Shown here: positions 35,254-46,693 of the stretch, piece by piece | Numbering within the stretch: the stretch's first letter is position 1 | How the letters are laid out: the number at the start of each line of letters is the position of its first letter | Source of the DNA: Macrolepiota albuminosa | Taxonomy: Eukaryota > Basidiomycota > Agaricomycetes > Agaricales > Agaricaceae | Reading direction: 5' to 3' | Length of the DNA stretch: 64,000 nucleotides | Assembly (NCBI GenBank): GCA_027475525.1 | Contig: JAMWFC010000116.1 | Coordinates: 2,727,826-2,791,825 of the forward strand | Translations under genes and position numbers: made by a program | Notes under the pieces: generated by a model | What the model was told of the DNA's origin: nothing | Seen by the model: the letters and a program-made list of their open reading frames with translations, nothing else | Databases searched by the model: none

Positions 35254-35675
35254 TTAAGTTGTCGGACGTCCTGCACGGCGGTCTTCTCTCTTCTGATTCA
35301 TCTAGAAGGATGAGGCTCATTAGGGGTACAGAGTAACAATAGTAGTGTGCATACCCAAGATTTCTTACAGTCACGGTAAGCTTGGAAATAGTCGAGGCAA
35401 AAATCCCTGTCGTAATCATTGCGGCTCATGCAATCCATGGATGCTTTGGCAGCGGCGGCACAAGGACTATCAAAATGTGATCAATCATGGAGTAAAAGAC
35501 TTGAGAGGACAAATTACTCAATGAATTGTGATGCGACATGGCGGCCCTGCATTCGTATCAGTGCACTGCCTCTTCAGTTAAACTGAGCAGCCCAGCATAC
35601 TTGAAACTGTTCTCTATAATTTAGAGGTTTCACATTGTCCTCAGGGTGTGGTATGTTTCCTTCACTTTGACCCAT
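35254..35675 (-). CDS. COX23: COX23-type twin CX9C mitochondrial intermembrane space protein
   Basis: Four tiny exons (35675-35601, 35546-35518, 35466-35355, 35292-35254) with good splice borders encode 84 residues: MGQSEGNIPHPEDN at the N-terminus, then FQGRHVASQFIDP, C-x9-C (CAAAAKASMDC), RNDYDRDF and C-x9-C (CLDYFQAYRDC), then KKSW and a basic tail ending GRPTT. The twin CX9C fold is imported and oxidised by Mia40, and Cox23 supports cytochrome c oxidase assembly. Length and the NYDRD...CLDYF...YRDCK block match the family closely. No single open frame covers it. It lies about 180 bp from the U2AF stop on the same strand. Confidence 0.85.
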
Positions 35676-35855
35676 GTTGTGGTCGACCAGAGAGGGTCTT
35701 ATATCCGCGGAGTTAAAAAAGCATATTATATTCACACGAAACCAGCATCACCCGGTCATTGTGTTTCGAACCTCGCAAATGGGATGTATTTACCATGCAT
35801 AAACTAAGTACAAAAACATTTAAAAATCTTTTAGTCCCAAGAGGTCAGTGATTGA

Positions 35856-38006
35856 TCAATCCTTGGGCAAGGGCGGGGGTTCGTCTGGCTGTGGTGCAAA
35901 AATGAGGTTGAGCGGTGGTGTCGTCTGGCTGTCCTCGCTCAGAAGAGTCGCAATAATTGATCTTCCCGCAAAAGATCGTCCTGCGAGGCTCTTCAAGGCA
36001 GTGTTTGCGCCCGACGGTTGGAGAAATTTGACATAGACCCGCCCGACGCCCGCCGCCTCATCCAATCGTGCAGCATCTTGTGCCGCCATATGGCCACCAT
36101 CACCCGGAGCCCACTTGCTCTTGTCCTTCTTAACTGGCCGAGGTATACGCAAATCTTCCACTGCGCCGAATTTTGAACACTCCTCCTTAACGTCCTCATA
36201 CAGGTCACCATAGTCCACATCATCAACGAGGTCGTCTGACGTCACCATATTCAGCAAAAGCAGGATACGTGCTTCAGCAGCATTATCGGTTCCAGCCGGC
36301 ATAATAGGTCGTGGAATCTCTGGGAACTGATCATAAGGGAGGTTGGGGATCATTCCTGGCTGGCCCGGTTTGGCACCGACAGAAGCCCGCTGCACGACAA
36401 GATATCTGTCGCCAATTTCCATTCCATTCAAACTTTGAATGGCAACATCGGTGACACCCACATCTGCATATTCAAAGAACGCGAAACCCTGGGCCGATAG
36501 AGGTAATGAGATCATCCAAAGAACTACATGAAGACACACCTTGGAAGGTCCATTACCATTTTCACGAACAAGGTTGAAGGCCTTTAACTCTCCAAAACTC
36601 TTCAATAATTCCATGGCTTGTTCTTCATTCAAGTATGTCGGGAGACCACCAACAAAAACCTTGTTAATCGAATCTGGCACATTCGTTGACACGATACCCG
36701 GAACATGAACACCGGGCGACGCGGTGGTTACTTCGCCGCCGTAGTCTTTGGGCCTGCGAATTTTCAAGGGTCCGTTTATGAATATAATCCCGTCAAACGC
36801 CATAGCAGCCGTCGCGTCCTCAGCACTACGAAACTATACAGAAGTAGCTCAGAGTCAGTTGGGTAATAAGTCAATATTACGCACCTCGACAAAGGCATAG
36901 TTTTTCTCGTAATTGCACTGAACAGCTAAGACAGGATTCCCAGGTCCACCAGTCCCAATTGCCATTTCAATCATCTTAGTGTTGAAGAACTCAGCGAGGT
37001 TATTATCAGTAACCTCCGGTGTAATGCTGCCAATATAAAGTCTACGTGACTGGCGCGACAAATTGGGATTTCCACCAATACCCATGCCAAAGCTTGGAAC
37101 AGGCATGGGGGGAGGAAGACCAGCAACCCCCAAAATGGGAGGAACCTGCGTTCGATTAGCACCAGGGAGGTTGAACAGACCTCAGGATAAAAAGTCATTT
37201 CTCAGTGAATTGCTTAGATAGTGTCTTCTCACCTGTTTGTTTCGCTTGTAGAGCGGTATACTGTTCGTAACCTGGAGCATGAACGTCCCAACCAGTCGCT
37301 TTCCGCTTTCGTTGGGATAAAGGCACAGCTCCTTCAGGGGTAGGCGAACGTCGTTCAGGTGTCCCGTACCCATCCTTAGCCCGTCCTGCGCGTCCACGAC
37401 GCTCCCTACCGTCATCCCGGCTCCTGTGTCCATGTCCCCCAACGAGTTCCTCGTCGCGTGGACGAAAATCGCGGCGCCTATCAACATCTTGCTGAGGAGA
37501 AGCTCTCGCACGCTCATCATAATCCCGGGTACCACGACTGTATCTTTCCCGCTCGCGCCTGTCGTCACCTCTCCGGCCGCCTCCTCCACCACCACTTCCG
37601 CGGTCATCATAACGTTCACTGGCTCGGTCCCTATCGCTGCGATGTTCGCGCTCGCGGTGTCCGCTGCTTTCATGCCGCGAGGTGCGGTAACGGTCTTCAC
37701 GATATCCACCACGGTCTAGAGGAGAAAAAAAAGAGAGGGCGCGGGTGAGTAAACGTAGTCGATGACGGCCAGTTCGGTGGGCATTTATACGGTCAATATC
37801 CGCGAGAAGATGCTAGCTAGCTGGAAAGAGGCATGGTGCATGCAAGGAAAAGAAATGCACCATGAGCTCAACATTCGTGTCTGGGAGCGGGGAAAAGGAA
37901 TGAAAAATGGAGGGATTACCTCGAGAGCGACAATGTGCCCTCTATCTGCTTGTGCCTGTAAGTAGAAAAGATGAAAAATATACTCACCGTAGTCTTCGCT
38001 TGGCAT
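35856..38006 (-). CDS. U2AF2: Splicing factor U2AF large subunit (U2AF65)
   Basis: Five exons (38006-37988, 37715-37233, 37180-36895, 36843-36540, 36488-35856) give 574 residues. A six-codon first exon (MPSEDY) is followed by an Arg/Ser/Asp/Gly-rich domain (about 37,330-37,715), RRM1 (RRLYIGSITPEV ... NYAFVEFRSAEDATAAMAFDGI), RRM2 (NKVFVGGLPTYL ... GFAFFEYAD) and a C-terminal UHM-type RRM3 (LYEDVKEECSKFG ... GRVYVKF ... FAGRSI). The protein binds the polypyrimidine tract and contacts SF1 and SF3B1 through the UHM. An insertion (KKDKSKWAPGDGGHMAAQ) lies in the UHM between strands. Intron 1 is about 270 nt, far longer than others in the window. Confidence 0.93.
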
Positions 38007-38121
38007 GACTGTGCTAGTCGTTGAAATTTGTGGTGACGGTACAAGTGAACCTGTAGTTCGAACTCCGCCCATAACCTTGCCTAACTTGGCCCACCGAGCC
38101 CTTCGTTCGTAATTACAATAC
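38007..38121. promoter_or_regulatory. Bidirectional promoter of U2AF2 and FIS1
   Basis: Only 115 bp separate the two start codons (38006 on -, 38122 on +). Both genes must share or interleave their core promoters and 5' UTRs. No TATA box is visible. Confidence 0.6.
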
Positions 38122-38794
38122 ATGGCGAATAGTGAACTGCCATATGCCGCCGACGCCGAGGTGTCGCTTTCTTATGATGAACTAGAGGTCTGTCTTTTTG
38201 TAACTTGGCTGCGACAGACTTATGCTTCGCCTCAGGTCCTCCAACTACAATATGAGAAGGAACTCGCAAAGGCACATGTCTCTGTACAGACCAAATTTAA
38301 TTTTGCCTGGGGACTAGTCAAGAGTCCCATGCGCCAACACCAGGTGGATGGGGTGACGCTGCTACAAGGTTTGTTATCTATGGTTACACTGCGGACTTGC
38401 CCAATAACCATCCTCGCTAGATATTTTCCGTACACAGCCGGACCGGCGTAGAGAATGCCTCTATTACCTTGCTTTGGGTCACTATAAGCTAGGGAACTTT
38501 TCAGAAGCAAAAGAATTCAATGGTTTGCATTCGTTCCAACCTCCTATCATATTCTGAGTCGAACATGTCTTCTGTAGATCTTTTATTAGAGAAAGAACCC
38601 TCGAACTTGCAAGCACAGTCTCTGTCCTCACTAATAGACAAGTCTGCTGCTCGAGGTATTGTCATAGCTGATCAATTCTATGACAAAACTCACCTTTCTT
38701 TACAGAGGGTTATATCGGTATGGCGTTGGTGGGTGGTGCAGCAGCAGTAGCAACGCTCCTCCTCGCTGGGCTAATACGGCGAGCGCACAAGTAA
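38122..38794 (+). CDS. FIS1: Mitochondrial/peroxisomal fission protein Fis1
   Basis: Five exons (38122-38187, 38236-38368, 38421-38522, 38578-38655, 38706-38794) give 155 residues, the usual Fis1 length. The N-terminal arm is followed by a TPR-like bundle ([43 protein letters not shown]) and a C-terminal tail anchor ([23 protein letters not shown]) with a short basic end RRAHK that faces the intermembrane space. Fis1 sits in the outer membrane and recruits the dynamin Dnm1 through adaptors. Convergent with the M50B-like gene. Confidence 0.93.
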
Positions 38795-39448
38795 TTTGGT
38801 CAGCATTATTGCTAACCTATTCCGATATATCTCTTGCATGCTCTTTCTGCGATCGACTCCTCACTTCGGACTACATTGGCACTCATTTACACTCAATGCC
38901 ACAAAATACTTGTCTCCATATATTAATCATAATATCCTACTTGCCGCCAGGCAAGTTGTACGCACAATGCCGATTCACCCCTCCATCAACGCTCTTTGCG
39001 GCCTACTCTCTTGCTGCAAGCAAGATTTATCAATTACCTGTTATCGCGGAAAATGTGTGCAGCTTTACCAAACATCATGACATAAGTCTTGTCCTCGAGA
39101 GTCGAAGCAGATGCATGTAGTATGTGTGTGTGTGTGACAAAACACAATTGTGATACAACCTCTACTACTAGACCTGAGCAAGTTCGAGGGGTAAGGCACA
39201 CAAATTGGGATTCTTTGTATATGGTTAAACATTCATATATAAAATGTCATTGTACTCATAGATTAGTGCCGTTCCCATGGTGCGGTGTACGCTGGAATAG
39301 ATAGTTCGCGAAGCGGTGTAATAGTAGTGTCATGTTGGTAGGAATTCCGCTAAGACAGAAGAAAGTTTTGAGAGGGACATTGTTACATGCCAGATTATTA
39401 TTTACCAGCCTGCGCGTCCATTTGTGCCTTCGTAAACTATTGAAGCCT

Positions 39449-40635
39449 TCAGCCATACTGGTCGGAAGGATATATCATTATACGCACCCGAAATTTATAG
39501 ATACCAAGTAAGGTGAAGCTTACTAGGACTGCGAGCTCAAATAGAATCCATAGAGTGGCCCAGACTGGAAAGATACATCATGATAGGGAACACATATTTG
39601 GACAAGACTTACTATGAGGACCTATGCGTGGATATAGTAGCGTAAATTGAGTGGCGTCTGAATCATTTGACTTGTTGAAGAAACGATCGTCCGCGACATC
39701 CCCTTGATCATACTCATTAATAGTCTTGCGGGATGTCACGACAGCGACACTTACATACGACAAAGAGCGAGCTACAATGATTTAAAAATTGCGAAAAACG
39801 GAAGAGTCAAGGGTCTTACCTCATTACTCCAATGAACAGGCAGTACCACCGCAATGGTTGACTTCAGAAACACTCAACAAACAGTACAGAGAAAAGCCGA
39901 GTCACTTACGCATGATCAATGAACCAAAATCCAATAAGTAGTCCTTCATAGATTACTGTCAGTAGTATTGTCCTGTTGACTTGTCAGCGACGGGGAATAA
40001 AGTTGAAATGAAGCTGGCGCTCGCAATTTATCCCTGACAAGTGCCAAAGGCACAATCAATCCTATCCCTAGCACAAAGCTCATGACCTTCGCGACAAGTG
40101 TACTATACCCCGCGAGCACGAAAAGTCCACCAAGCAGGGTAGACCCTAAGTAACCTGAGGCGAGGATGAACGTAGGACGTCCGCCTTCCACAACCGTAGC
40201 ACCGCCTATGTGCGGGTCTATAGTAATCCTTATTATTCGTCCTCCCGAGATCACTGCCTAGCGTGTGTAATAAGCATAGAGGTTAATACAATTAAACTGA
40301 ACGCACTGCAGATATATGGCAAAATTCGTGAAGGCCAATAGTGAACAGTTTTAGAGGATTGATGAGGTTCCGCACCACAGGGACGTTCCAGAAGCCGAAT
40401 ATAATGACTGCCATTGCAATGATCTAAGTAACATCAGACCAATGTTCACCGATATGAGCCAGTAGGTATAGAGTGACACACGACATAGATTACTACGACC
40501 TGTTTGCAAATTACTATTTCAGGAACATTTTGACACATCAACGCGCACCTGGTCGCTGTTCGGCATTATTGGGCTCACAGCTGGACTAGGGGTGGGGGAA
40601 GGTATGGGTGGCGCCACTGGAGGCAGGGATGCCAT
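39449..40635 (-). CDS. Peptidase M50B-like multi-pass membrane protein
   Basis: Nine exons give 266 residues: 40635-40549, 40499-40482, 40423-40307, 40257-40025, 39972-39910, 39861-39820, 39771-39759, 39724-39613, 39564-39449. A Pro-rich N-terminus is followed by several membrane segments, an HEFCH motif (HExxH type, about 40,315-40,330) after NPLKLFTIGL, a Gly-rich RPTFILASGYLGSTLLGG segment and an NxSDA-type block (NKSNDSDATQF). This is the pattern of the fungal M50B-like family (PF13398). The sum of exons is in frame only with an 18-nt and a 13-nt micro-exon and one GC-AG intron (after 40025), so those joints are inferred. Catalytic activity is unproven for the family. Confidence 0.7.
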
Positions 40636-40952
40636 TGCTGTGAAAGCACGATGTTGGTATAGGCGCCAAAAGAGCTAGTAGCAAGGGGTGTGTGAAATAG
40701 AGGCAGCTCCTGCACCGTTGTGAACGACTCCCTCATGGTTCGAATTCTCGGCCCTCCGATCGAAAACTCTTATTCGTCATGTGACCGTCGACGCGTCACG
40801 GTCAGAATAGTCAAGAAGAATCAATTTCCATAATAAACATTAAAAACCTTTAACTTCCATCTCCGCCTGCTTCTCGTTGGGAGAAGTGTATAAGTAAAGG
40901 CGCGATGTGATCGCGTAAAAATATTTGAACCGGACATTCGCTGAACTGCATT

Positions 40953-41657
40953 ATGGTACACATCCCTCTTGCCTCGCGTGGCTGAAGAGCTGATCGTTTG
41001 ATATACAGTCAGGCAAAGGAAAAAAGTGAACGGACGCGTCAAAACCTGCCATTCACGTGTATTAATCCTCTTGACAGCGGAAAGTCTACAATCGCGGCGA
41101 AGTTCTACACAGAAGTGAAAATTCGTAGTCGTTCAGCTCGCGCCGGTCTCCAGTTCTCTGTTGCCCGTATTCACCGTCTACTGAAAAAGGGTAACCTCGC
41201 GAAGCATATTGGATCTATTGCGGCTGGTGTGTTCATTGTTATTTCCACGTTGCGAGGGCTTAGGGCTTGTCTCTAGTGTACCTCGCTGCGGTGCTTGAAT
41301 ATCTAGCAGCGGAGATTCTTGAGCTTTCGGGCAATGCTGCACGAGACAATAGGAAGGTGAGGATTGTCCCGCGCCATATTCAGCTTGCGGTTCGCAACGA
41401 CGAAGAGTGAGTATTATATTTTTTTTTTTTTATGATTTTTGCCTTGACTCACAGTTGGATTGTTCTAGGTTGAATAAGATGCTCAACAACGTTATCATTT
41501 CTCAGGGCGGTGTTTGTGCGCCACACTCAATACTCTTCATCTCTTGTGTCTCGATAACATCGTTTTCTTTTCAGTACCTCATATTGCACCTGAGCTCTTA
41601 CACAAGCCTAGCAAGCCTAGCAAGACTAGGAAACATTATCCATCTCAAGAAATTTGA
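40953..41657 (+). CDS. Histone H2A (divergent, with SQE tail)
   Basis: Six exons (40953-40955, 41009-41025, 41078-41226, 41277-41406, 41469-41515, 41575-41657) encode 142 residues. The first exon contributes only the ATG. The N-tail starts SGKGK; the fold is plain: [67 protein letters not shown] and the docking domain [15 protein letters not shown]. The C-terminus ends in SQEI, the Mec1/Tel1 damage-phosphorylation motif. Unusual points are FSV for the near-universal FPV, HIGSIAAV in loop 1 for RVGxGAPV, and a longer N-tail. It could be a diverged second H2A copy; no H2B gene is adjacent. Confidence 0.85.
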
Positions 41658-42304
41658 AGGTAAATGTCCGCTTGCCACGATCAACTCTGATCCTGACCAG
41701 TTCAAAATTTATTATGTCGAACTCGACCCACCGCCCAAATTGGTTTTTGCCAGAAGACTGTAAATAATCTCATTTCTTCATTTTGGACTTTTGCAATATC
41801 TTGAGACCCACCCGTCGACTCGTTCCAGTTGCATCATAGTGTATAATTATATATACAGGTAGTTCCTTACAAAGACCTTCAATGAATAGTAGCAGCTATA
41901 TTGTTTTTCGATATCTCAGTTTGCAAGTTTACTGGAGGTGATGCAAGTAGAGGCGTCTCTAATGGTCAACAGTTCAAATTGCCGCCTTTCGATCTGGGTG
42001 GACTCAAGGGTGTTCGTCAACAGTCAAGATCTAGATTCTAATTAAGGTAAGTATTTATAAACGAGATAGGCAGTTATTCGGCAGAAACCAAACCTTCGGC
42101 AGACCCCGGGTCAGTGTCCGCCAGCTGTCAGCTCGCACTGGCTGCTCATTGAAGGTTTTCATTGGAATCAAGGAACTTGCTGTACTTTATAGTAGTCAGT
42201 TTCTAAGATGCATGTGTATTTTCCCAATACGTTGGCTTGTGGTTGGATTTGGAAAGAGCTTATCCAGAGCACGAATTTGATATTATCGCGCCACGTGCGG
42301 ATAA

Positions 42305-42458
42305 ACACGAACGGCGACTCAACGTTTCAAGCGACCTACACGCACAAGCCTGCTTTGACTCGCACCTTCACCAAGAACCCCACACGAACGGCGACTCAAC
42401 GTTTCAAGCGACCTACACGCACAAGCCTGCTTTGACTCGCACCTTCACCAAGAACCCC
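42305..42458. repeat. 77-bp tandem duplication no. 10 (probable assembly artefact)
   Basis: Identical copies 42305-42381 and 42382-42458, just upstream of the RGD2-like start at 42463. Apart from this, 41,658-42,462 shows no gene. Confidence 0.95.
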
Positions 42459-42462
42459 TACG

Positions 42463-45400
42463 ATGGCGGTTCTGTCCCTGCCATTGAGCTTTACTAATTC
42501 GTTTTGGTCCCAGGACTATCGCAGAGGTCTGCAGGTCCTCTTTAATAAAATAGACCAGGTATGTCCTATTGTGCTTAATGTATCTTGTTTTCGTCTAACA
42601 GCCACTTCTAGGGTGTTGCTGAAAATGCTGAAATTATTGAGTTTATAAGGGTATGTGTCTCTCTATTCATCTAACCGCCTGCGTTCAGGTTTTCGCTAGG
42701 CTCGCGCAGTGGCGGAGGGTCATCTTGCTGCTGCTCTCATAAATCCTGCATTAACTGGACCTGCTGGTAAGTACAGTGCCAGTGTGCTTGTATCTTCTCC
42801 TCATAGCATCTTCGTCCATAAGGAACGGGCTTTGGTGCAGACGATGGTGCATCCCTCTTAACCGCCTTCCGCGGGCTTCAGACAGAGTCTGCTGTCCAAG
42901 GCCAAGCTCACAGGAACATCGCAAAGGAACTTGACACGTTGGTAGCGGATCCTTTTGAGGAATGGGCTATGGGTTACGCAGTCAGTGTGCCCCCAAGCAT
43001 CCACGCTTTTCTATCTTACGGCGTCTTGTAGGAGCGTATCAAGTTAAACAAGGCCACGGTGCTCGATAATTGGCTCAAATCTTACGAACAGGCTTATGCG
43101 GAAGTGGGAAAGCTTAAGCAACAGTACCTTGCGAAAACGAGACGTGCCGACGAGGCGGAGGATGAGTGAGTTCTCTGTTCCCTGACGTAAAAAAGTCCGC
43201 AAAAATCCAACTTTTTCCCAGCGCGAAGTTTGCTCCCAACAATGGTGCAAACATCCCAGACAAGTATACATCTTCTCCACGACTTCGTCCAGCTGATGGT
43301 CGTGTCGCACACTCCCGCACTGCTAGCGTGTCCGAGCGCATCACCCAACGGTTGAAGGAGATTCAGAAGAGGAGTGCTGGTGCCCTCCAATCTTCTCTGG
43401 CAGACGATGACGAACAACCTTCTTCCAAGGTTGACAAAGGCAAAGGCAAGGCTGTGGATCTAGACCATTCACAAACCCCACCGATCACGGCCTCGCCACC
43501 GCCAATGTCGCCGTTGAATCCACCGGTCACTCTACCGCCCACACAAATCCTCCTGGCAGGGCTTGCCCTTTCTCCAGCTAACGTGTCGCAACTCTTAATC
43601 CGAGCTGCTGCAGAGTTGCCGTTGCGACCTGTGCGTTTCCCTCTCCTCGGCGAGTACCCAGATTGCTTCAATGGGGAAGAGTTTGTTTCTTGGCTAAATG
43701 TTAATGTTCCCGGCTTCGGTGGAAATCTGGATGTCGCGGAGGATGCCGCACGCGACCTCACGGAACGTGAGGGGCTGTTGCGTCGGCTCGGCGAGTTTGG
43801 TAATCAGTTTGAGCACTCGGATGATGCATTTTATCAGTTCCGCCCCAAGGTCCGAGAATGTCTTTCATATTTGCTTTTACTCGGCGTATTGACAGCCGTA
43901 TTCCTAGGCTTTTAATTTGGATAGTAAACAGGTTTCTGAGCAGGATGGAGGTACCCTCGGCGCTAGTGCCAAGCAAGCTGAAGCTGTCATCAAGAGAACC
44001 GGGGGGAACTTTGTCAGCCTCGTCAACAAGGTCTTGAGCAACACAAATAATGGGGAGCCTGCATACGTGAAAGCCAGACACGAGGCTGACATTGCTGACA
44101 ATGCTTACCGCAAAGCAGTGCGAAAGCTCGACCGGCACCGGCTTTCCCTTGAGGAACGTCTTGAGGAAGCACTTAAACTACTACAGCGTTTAGAAATGGA
44201 ACGTTTGCGTGCAGTCAAGACTGGTAAGTGATTACCCTTCGATGATCATTGATATGTGATATCAATGTTGTGAATAGTCCTCTTGCAATATCAAGGCACT
44301 CTTTCCAACCTTCCCAAGTCCTTGGAACCATCCCTTGACCGCCAAACAACGCTCGTAGCATCATATCAGCCTGAAAATGACTTGACCGCCCTCATTGAAA
44401 GATACCGCACTGGACCATTCCGTCCGGAAGCACAGGTTTATGATGGTGTCGCGCATGACGAGTTTGACGTCGTCTTTGGCATTGATCTCAGACGCTGGGC
44501 GGAAGGGGGATGGTATGCCCTCACGACAGGCGAGGAAAAGAAAGATCTTGTACCTCCCGTGCTCACTGCACTGTTGGACGGTTTGCAGAGAGCGTATGAG
44601 AGGCTTCCTAATGATAATGGTGAGTCGTTCATTCTTTATTTGATCATTCATTCATTCAACTTCTCCGATGACTAAGAGCGCCGCAAGTCGTGGATATACG
44701 AGGTTCCTCTTCCTGCGGTGCACCATCTGCGTGAAGCACTTAATACCCTGCCCGGCGGAGAACCTATTCCAGCGGATTTGTTCGCCAAGTATGATGCACC
44801 TGTCATTGCCAGTACCGTCAAGTTGTGGATCCTGGAACTGGACCCTCCTTTACCTCTTTATGAGGGCTGGGATGAGCTGCGTAAATTGTACCCTACTGTT
44901 GGGTCTTCAGCTGCCAAGGAGGCGGATAAGTCTCTCGAGGAGCATATTCAGAGCTTGGGTGCTGCTTTGCAGAGGCTTCCGAGAGTGCACCTGTATGTTT
45001 TGGATATTGTGGTGAAGCATCTGAAGACGTTAGCCGTTTTTTGCTTAATCAGGTCAAAGAGTTTGCTGACTTGACATTCGTAGATTAATTGACAACACAA
45101 CCGTTGAGGAGGATAATGAGATTTACATCACCAAGCTAGCACTCTCTGTAGGCCGGGGTCAGTTGTTAACCGTTCGAAATCTCAATTCTTTGCTGACTAT
45201 TTTGTAGCCGTCCTTCGGCCGAAAATTGAGACAGAAATTTCTATTCAAGACCGCCATCCGACTCGTAAGTTCCTTTCGCTTGGTTTCTGGATATATGTAC
45301 TTATTTTGGGATGAGTCCTGTTCATTGATCTCATTAAACATTACGAGGCCATTCTTCCGCCCACAATTAACCGCAAGAAGAAAGAATCAGAACGCAGGGT

Positions 45401-46403
45401 GCTGATACGAAAGCGAACGGCGCCTGTTGACATGCGCCTCAGTCGAAGCCGCATCTCTGCTGGTGCTGACGCACAGCAGCTATTGGCCGCTCAACAAATC
45501 GCGCAAAATCCATCACTTATGAAGTCCCCTAGGACGCCGGAAAAGACACCATCTCCGCCAGCTGGTATGGCGTCACCGCCATCTCCATCACCTGTCACAC
45601 CGACCCCAGTCGCTGCAGCACTAACAGTTCCACCCCCTCCGCCGCTGCCATTTGTACCGCCGCCGCCGCCGCCACCACCTGTACTTGAGCCTTCCGCGCC
45701 TGCTTTCGTGCATCCGCCCTCAAGTTCGCCGGTTCAAGCTCCCGCGCCACCGCCTCCACCGCCTGTTGTGCCGCCTCCAACTGACAGACCTGTATTTAAG
45801 GAACCCCCGCCGGAAGTTTATGACCAGACTCCGCGCCCCGCTTTCAAGGAGCCCCCGCCTGAATTTGATTCTCCGCCTGCAGCTCGTCCGACGTTTGTTG
45901 ACCCGTCTCCATCACCTCCGCCAGTCGTGGCGCCGACGACTGCGCCTTCCACCGCAGTGATTCCACCCACACCACAGAGACGTCCTGGAGGAGGGTCGGG
46001 TGGTGCGACACCCTCTACACCGAGAAGTCCTTCCTCGACCAAGGTTGGTTCGAGGAGCCCGTCACCCCCGGAAGATGTCGCCCTCGGCGCGGGTCGAACG
46101 ACTCTGGCTCGTGCAGGCTCGGGGCAGGCGCAGGGAGGCAGCACAGCGCGCTCGCCAAGAGTCACGCGGGGACCGAGAACAGGGAACGTGGCTAATTTGG
46201 CGTCGAGTTTCAGTAACAGGAATAGCGTGTCGGGGTCCAGCCCGCCGACGCCCTCGTCGCCGAACCGGGTGGTGAACCGGCTGAGCGGGAGCCCTGGGAG
46301 AAGGCCATCTGGCGTGTTGAAGAGCAGCGCTGCGTCTTCTGCGTCGTTCTCGCGAAGGACAATGGCAAGTGACGCGGAAGATGATGTTACGGAAAAGAAG
46401 TAA
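42463..46403 (+). CDS. RGD2: F-BAR/DEP/RhoGAP protein, RGD2-like
   Basis: Twelve exons sum to 1,108 residues: 42463-42558, 42612-42650, 42700-42766, 42823-42980, 43032-43165, 43222-43849, 43932-44223, 44278-44619, 44677-45028, 45084-45157, 45208-45264, 45316-46403. The N-terminus is an F-BAR domain (SFTNSFWSQDYRRGLQVLF ... NAEIIEFIRARA), interrupted by a DEP domain (RFPLLGEYPDCFNGEEFVSWL), then the second F-BAR half (KARHEADIADNAYRKAVRKLD) and a RhoGAP-like domain (VPPVLTALLDGL ... DAPVIASTVKLWILELDPPL). A Pro/Ser-rich tail of about 300 residues with PPPPPP runs and TPSTPRSP-type motifs follows. Rgd2-type proteins act on Cdc42/Rho5 at membranes. The position of the usual GAP arginine finger reads WIYEVPL, without Arg. 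Confidence 0.88.
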
Positions 46404-46523
46404 GGGGATGGGGAATTATGATCTATGGACTTTTGATCTGTATGTATGTACATAGTACATGTTTATGCTTTTGTATGCTCGCGACGTCGGAAGATGGAGG
46501 ATGTACGATGGATACGAAGCAAG

Positions 46524-46603
46524 TCCCTCTTAGCTCAGTTGGTAGAGCGCGTCACTAGTACTAGAGTATGACGAGGTCAGTCGTTCAAGTCGGCTAGAGG
46601 GAA
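46524..46603 (+). tRNA. tRNA-Thr (anticodon AGT) with a 7-nt intron
   Basis: A cloverleaf folds by eye: acceptor TCCCTCT/AGAGGGA, D-arm GCTC...GAGC, anticodon stem CGTCA/TGACG, T-arm AGTCG-TTCAAGT-CGGCT. The 14-nt loop between the anticodon-stem strands needs a 7-nt intron (CTAGAGT, after position 37), leaving loop CTAGTAA and anticodon AGT. A five-T run (46605-46609) serves as the RNA polymerase III terminator. It sits 91 bp upstream of the mL44 start codon. Confidence 0.85.
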
Positions 46604-46693
46604 GTTTTTGCTGTGATTGATTTTATGCAGGGGCCGGGGAAAGCCGAGATCAAAAAATATTGAGAGTGGTGGTGGAGTTGGGGAACATCGACC

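Noticed and set aside
37182..37712. 176-codon minus-strand frame over the U2AF N-terminus
   Set aside because: It is out of frame with the Arg/Ser/Asp-rich domain that joins correctly to the RRMs by good splice sites.
39123..39138. TG microsatellite near 39,123 and CAT/ATC run near 48,585
   Set aside because: Ordinary short simple repeats with no sign of function.
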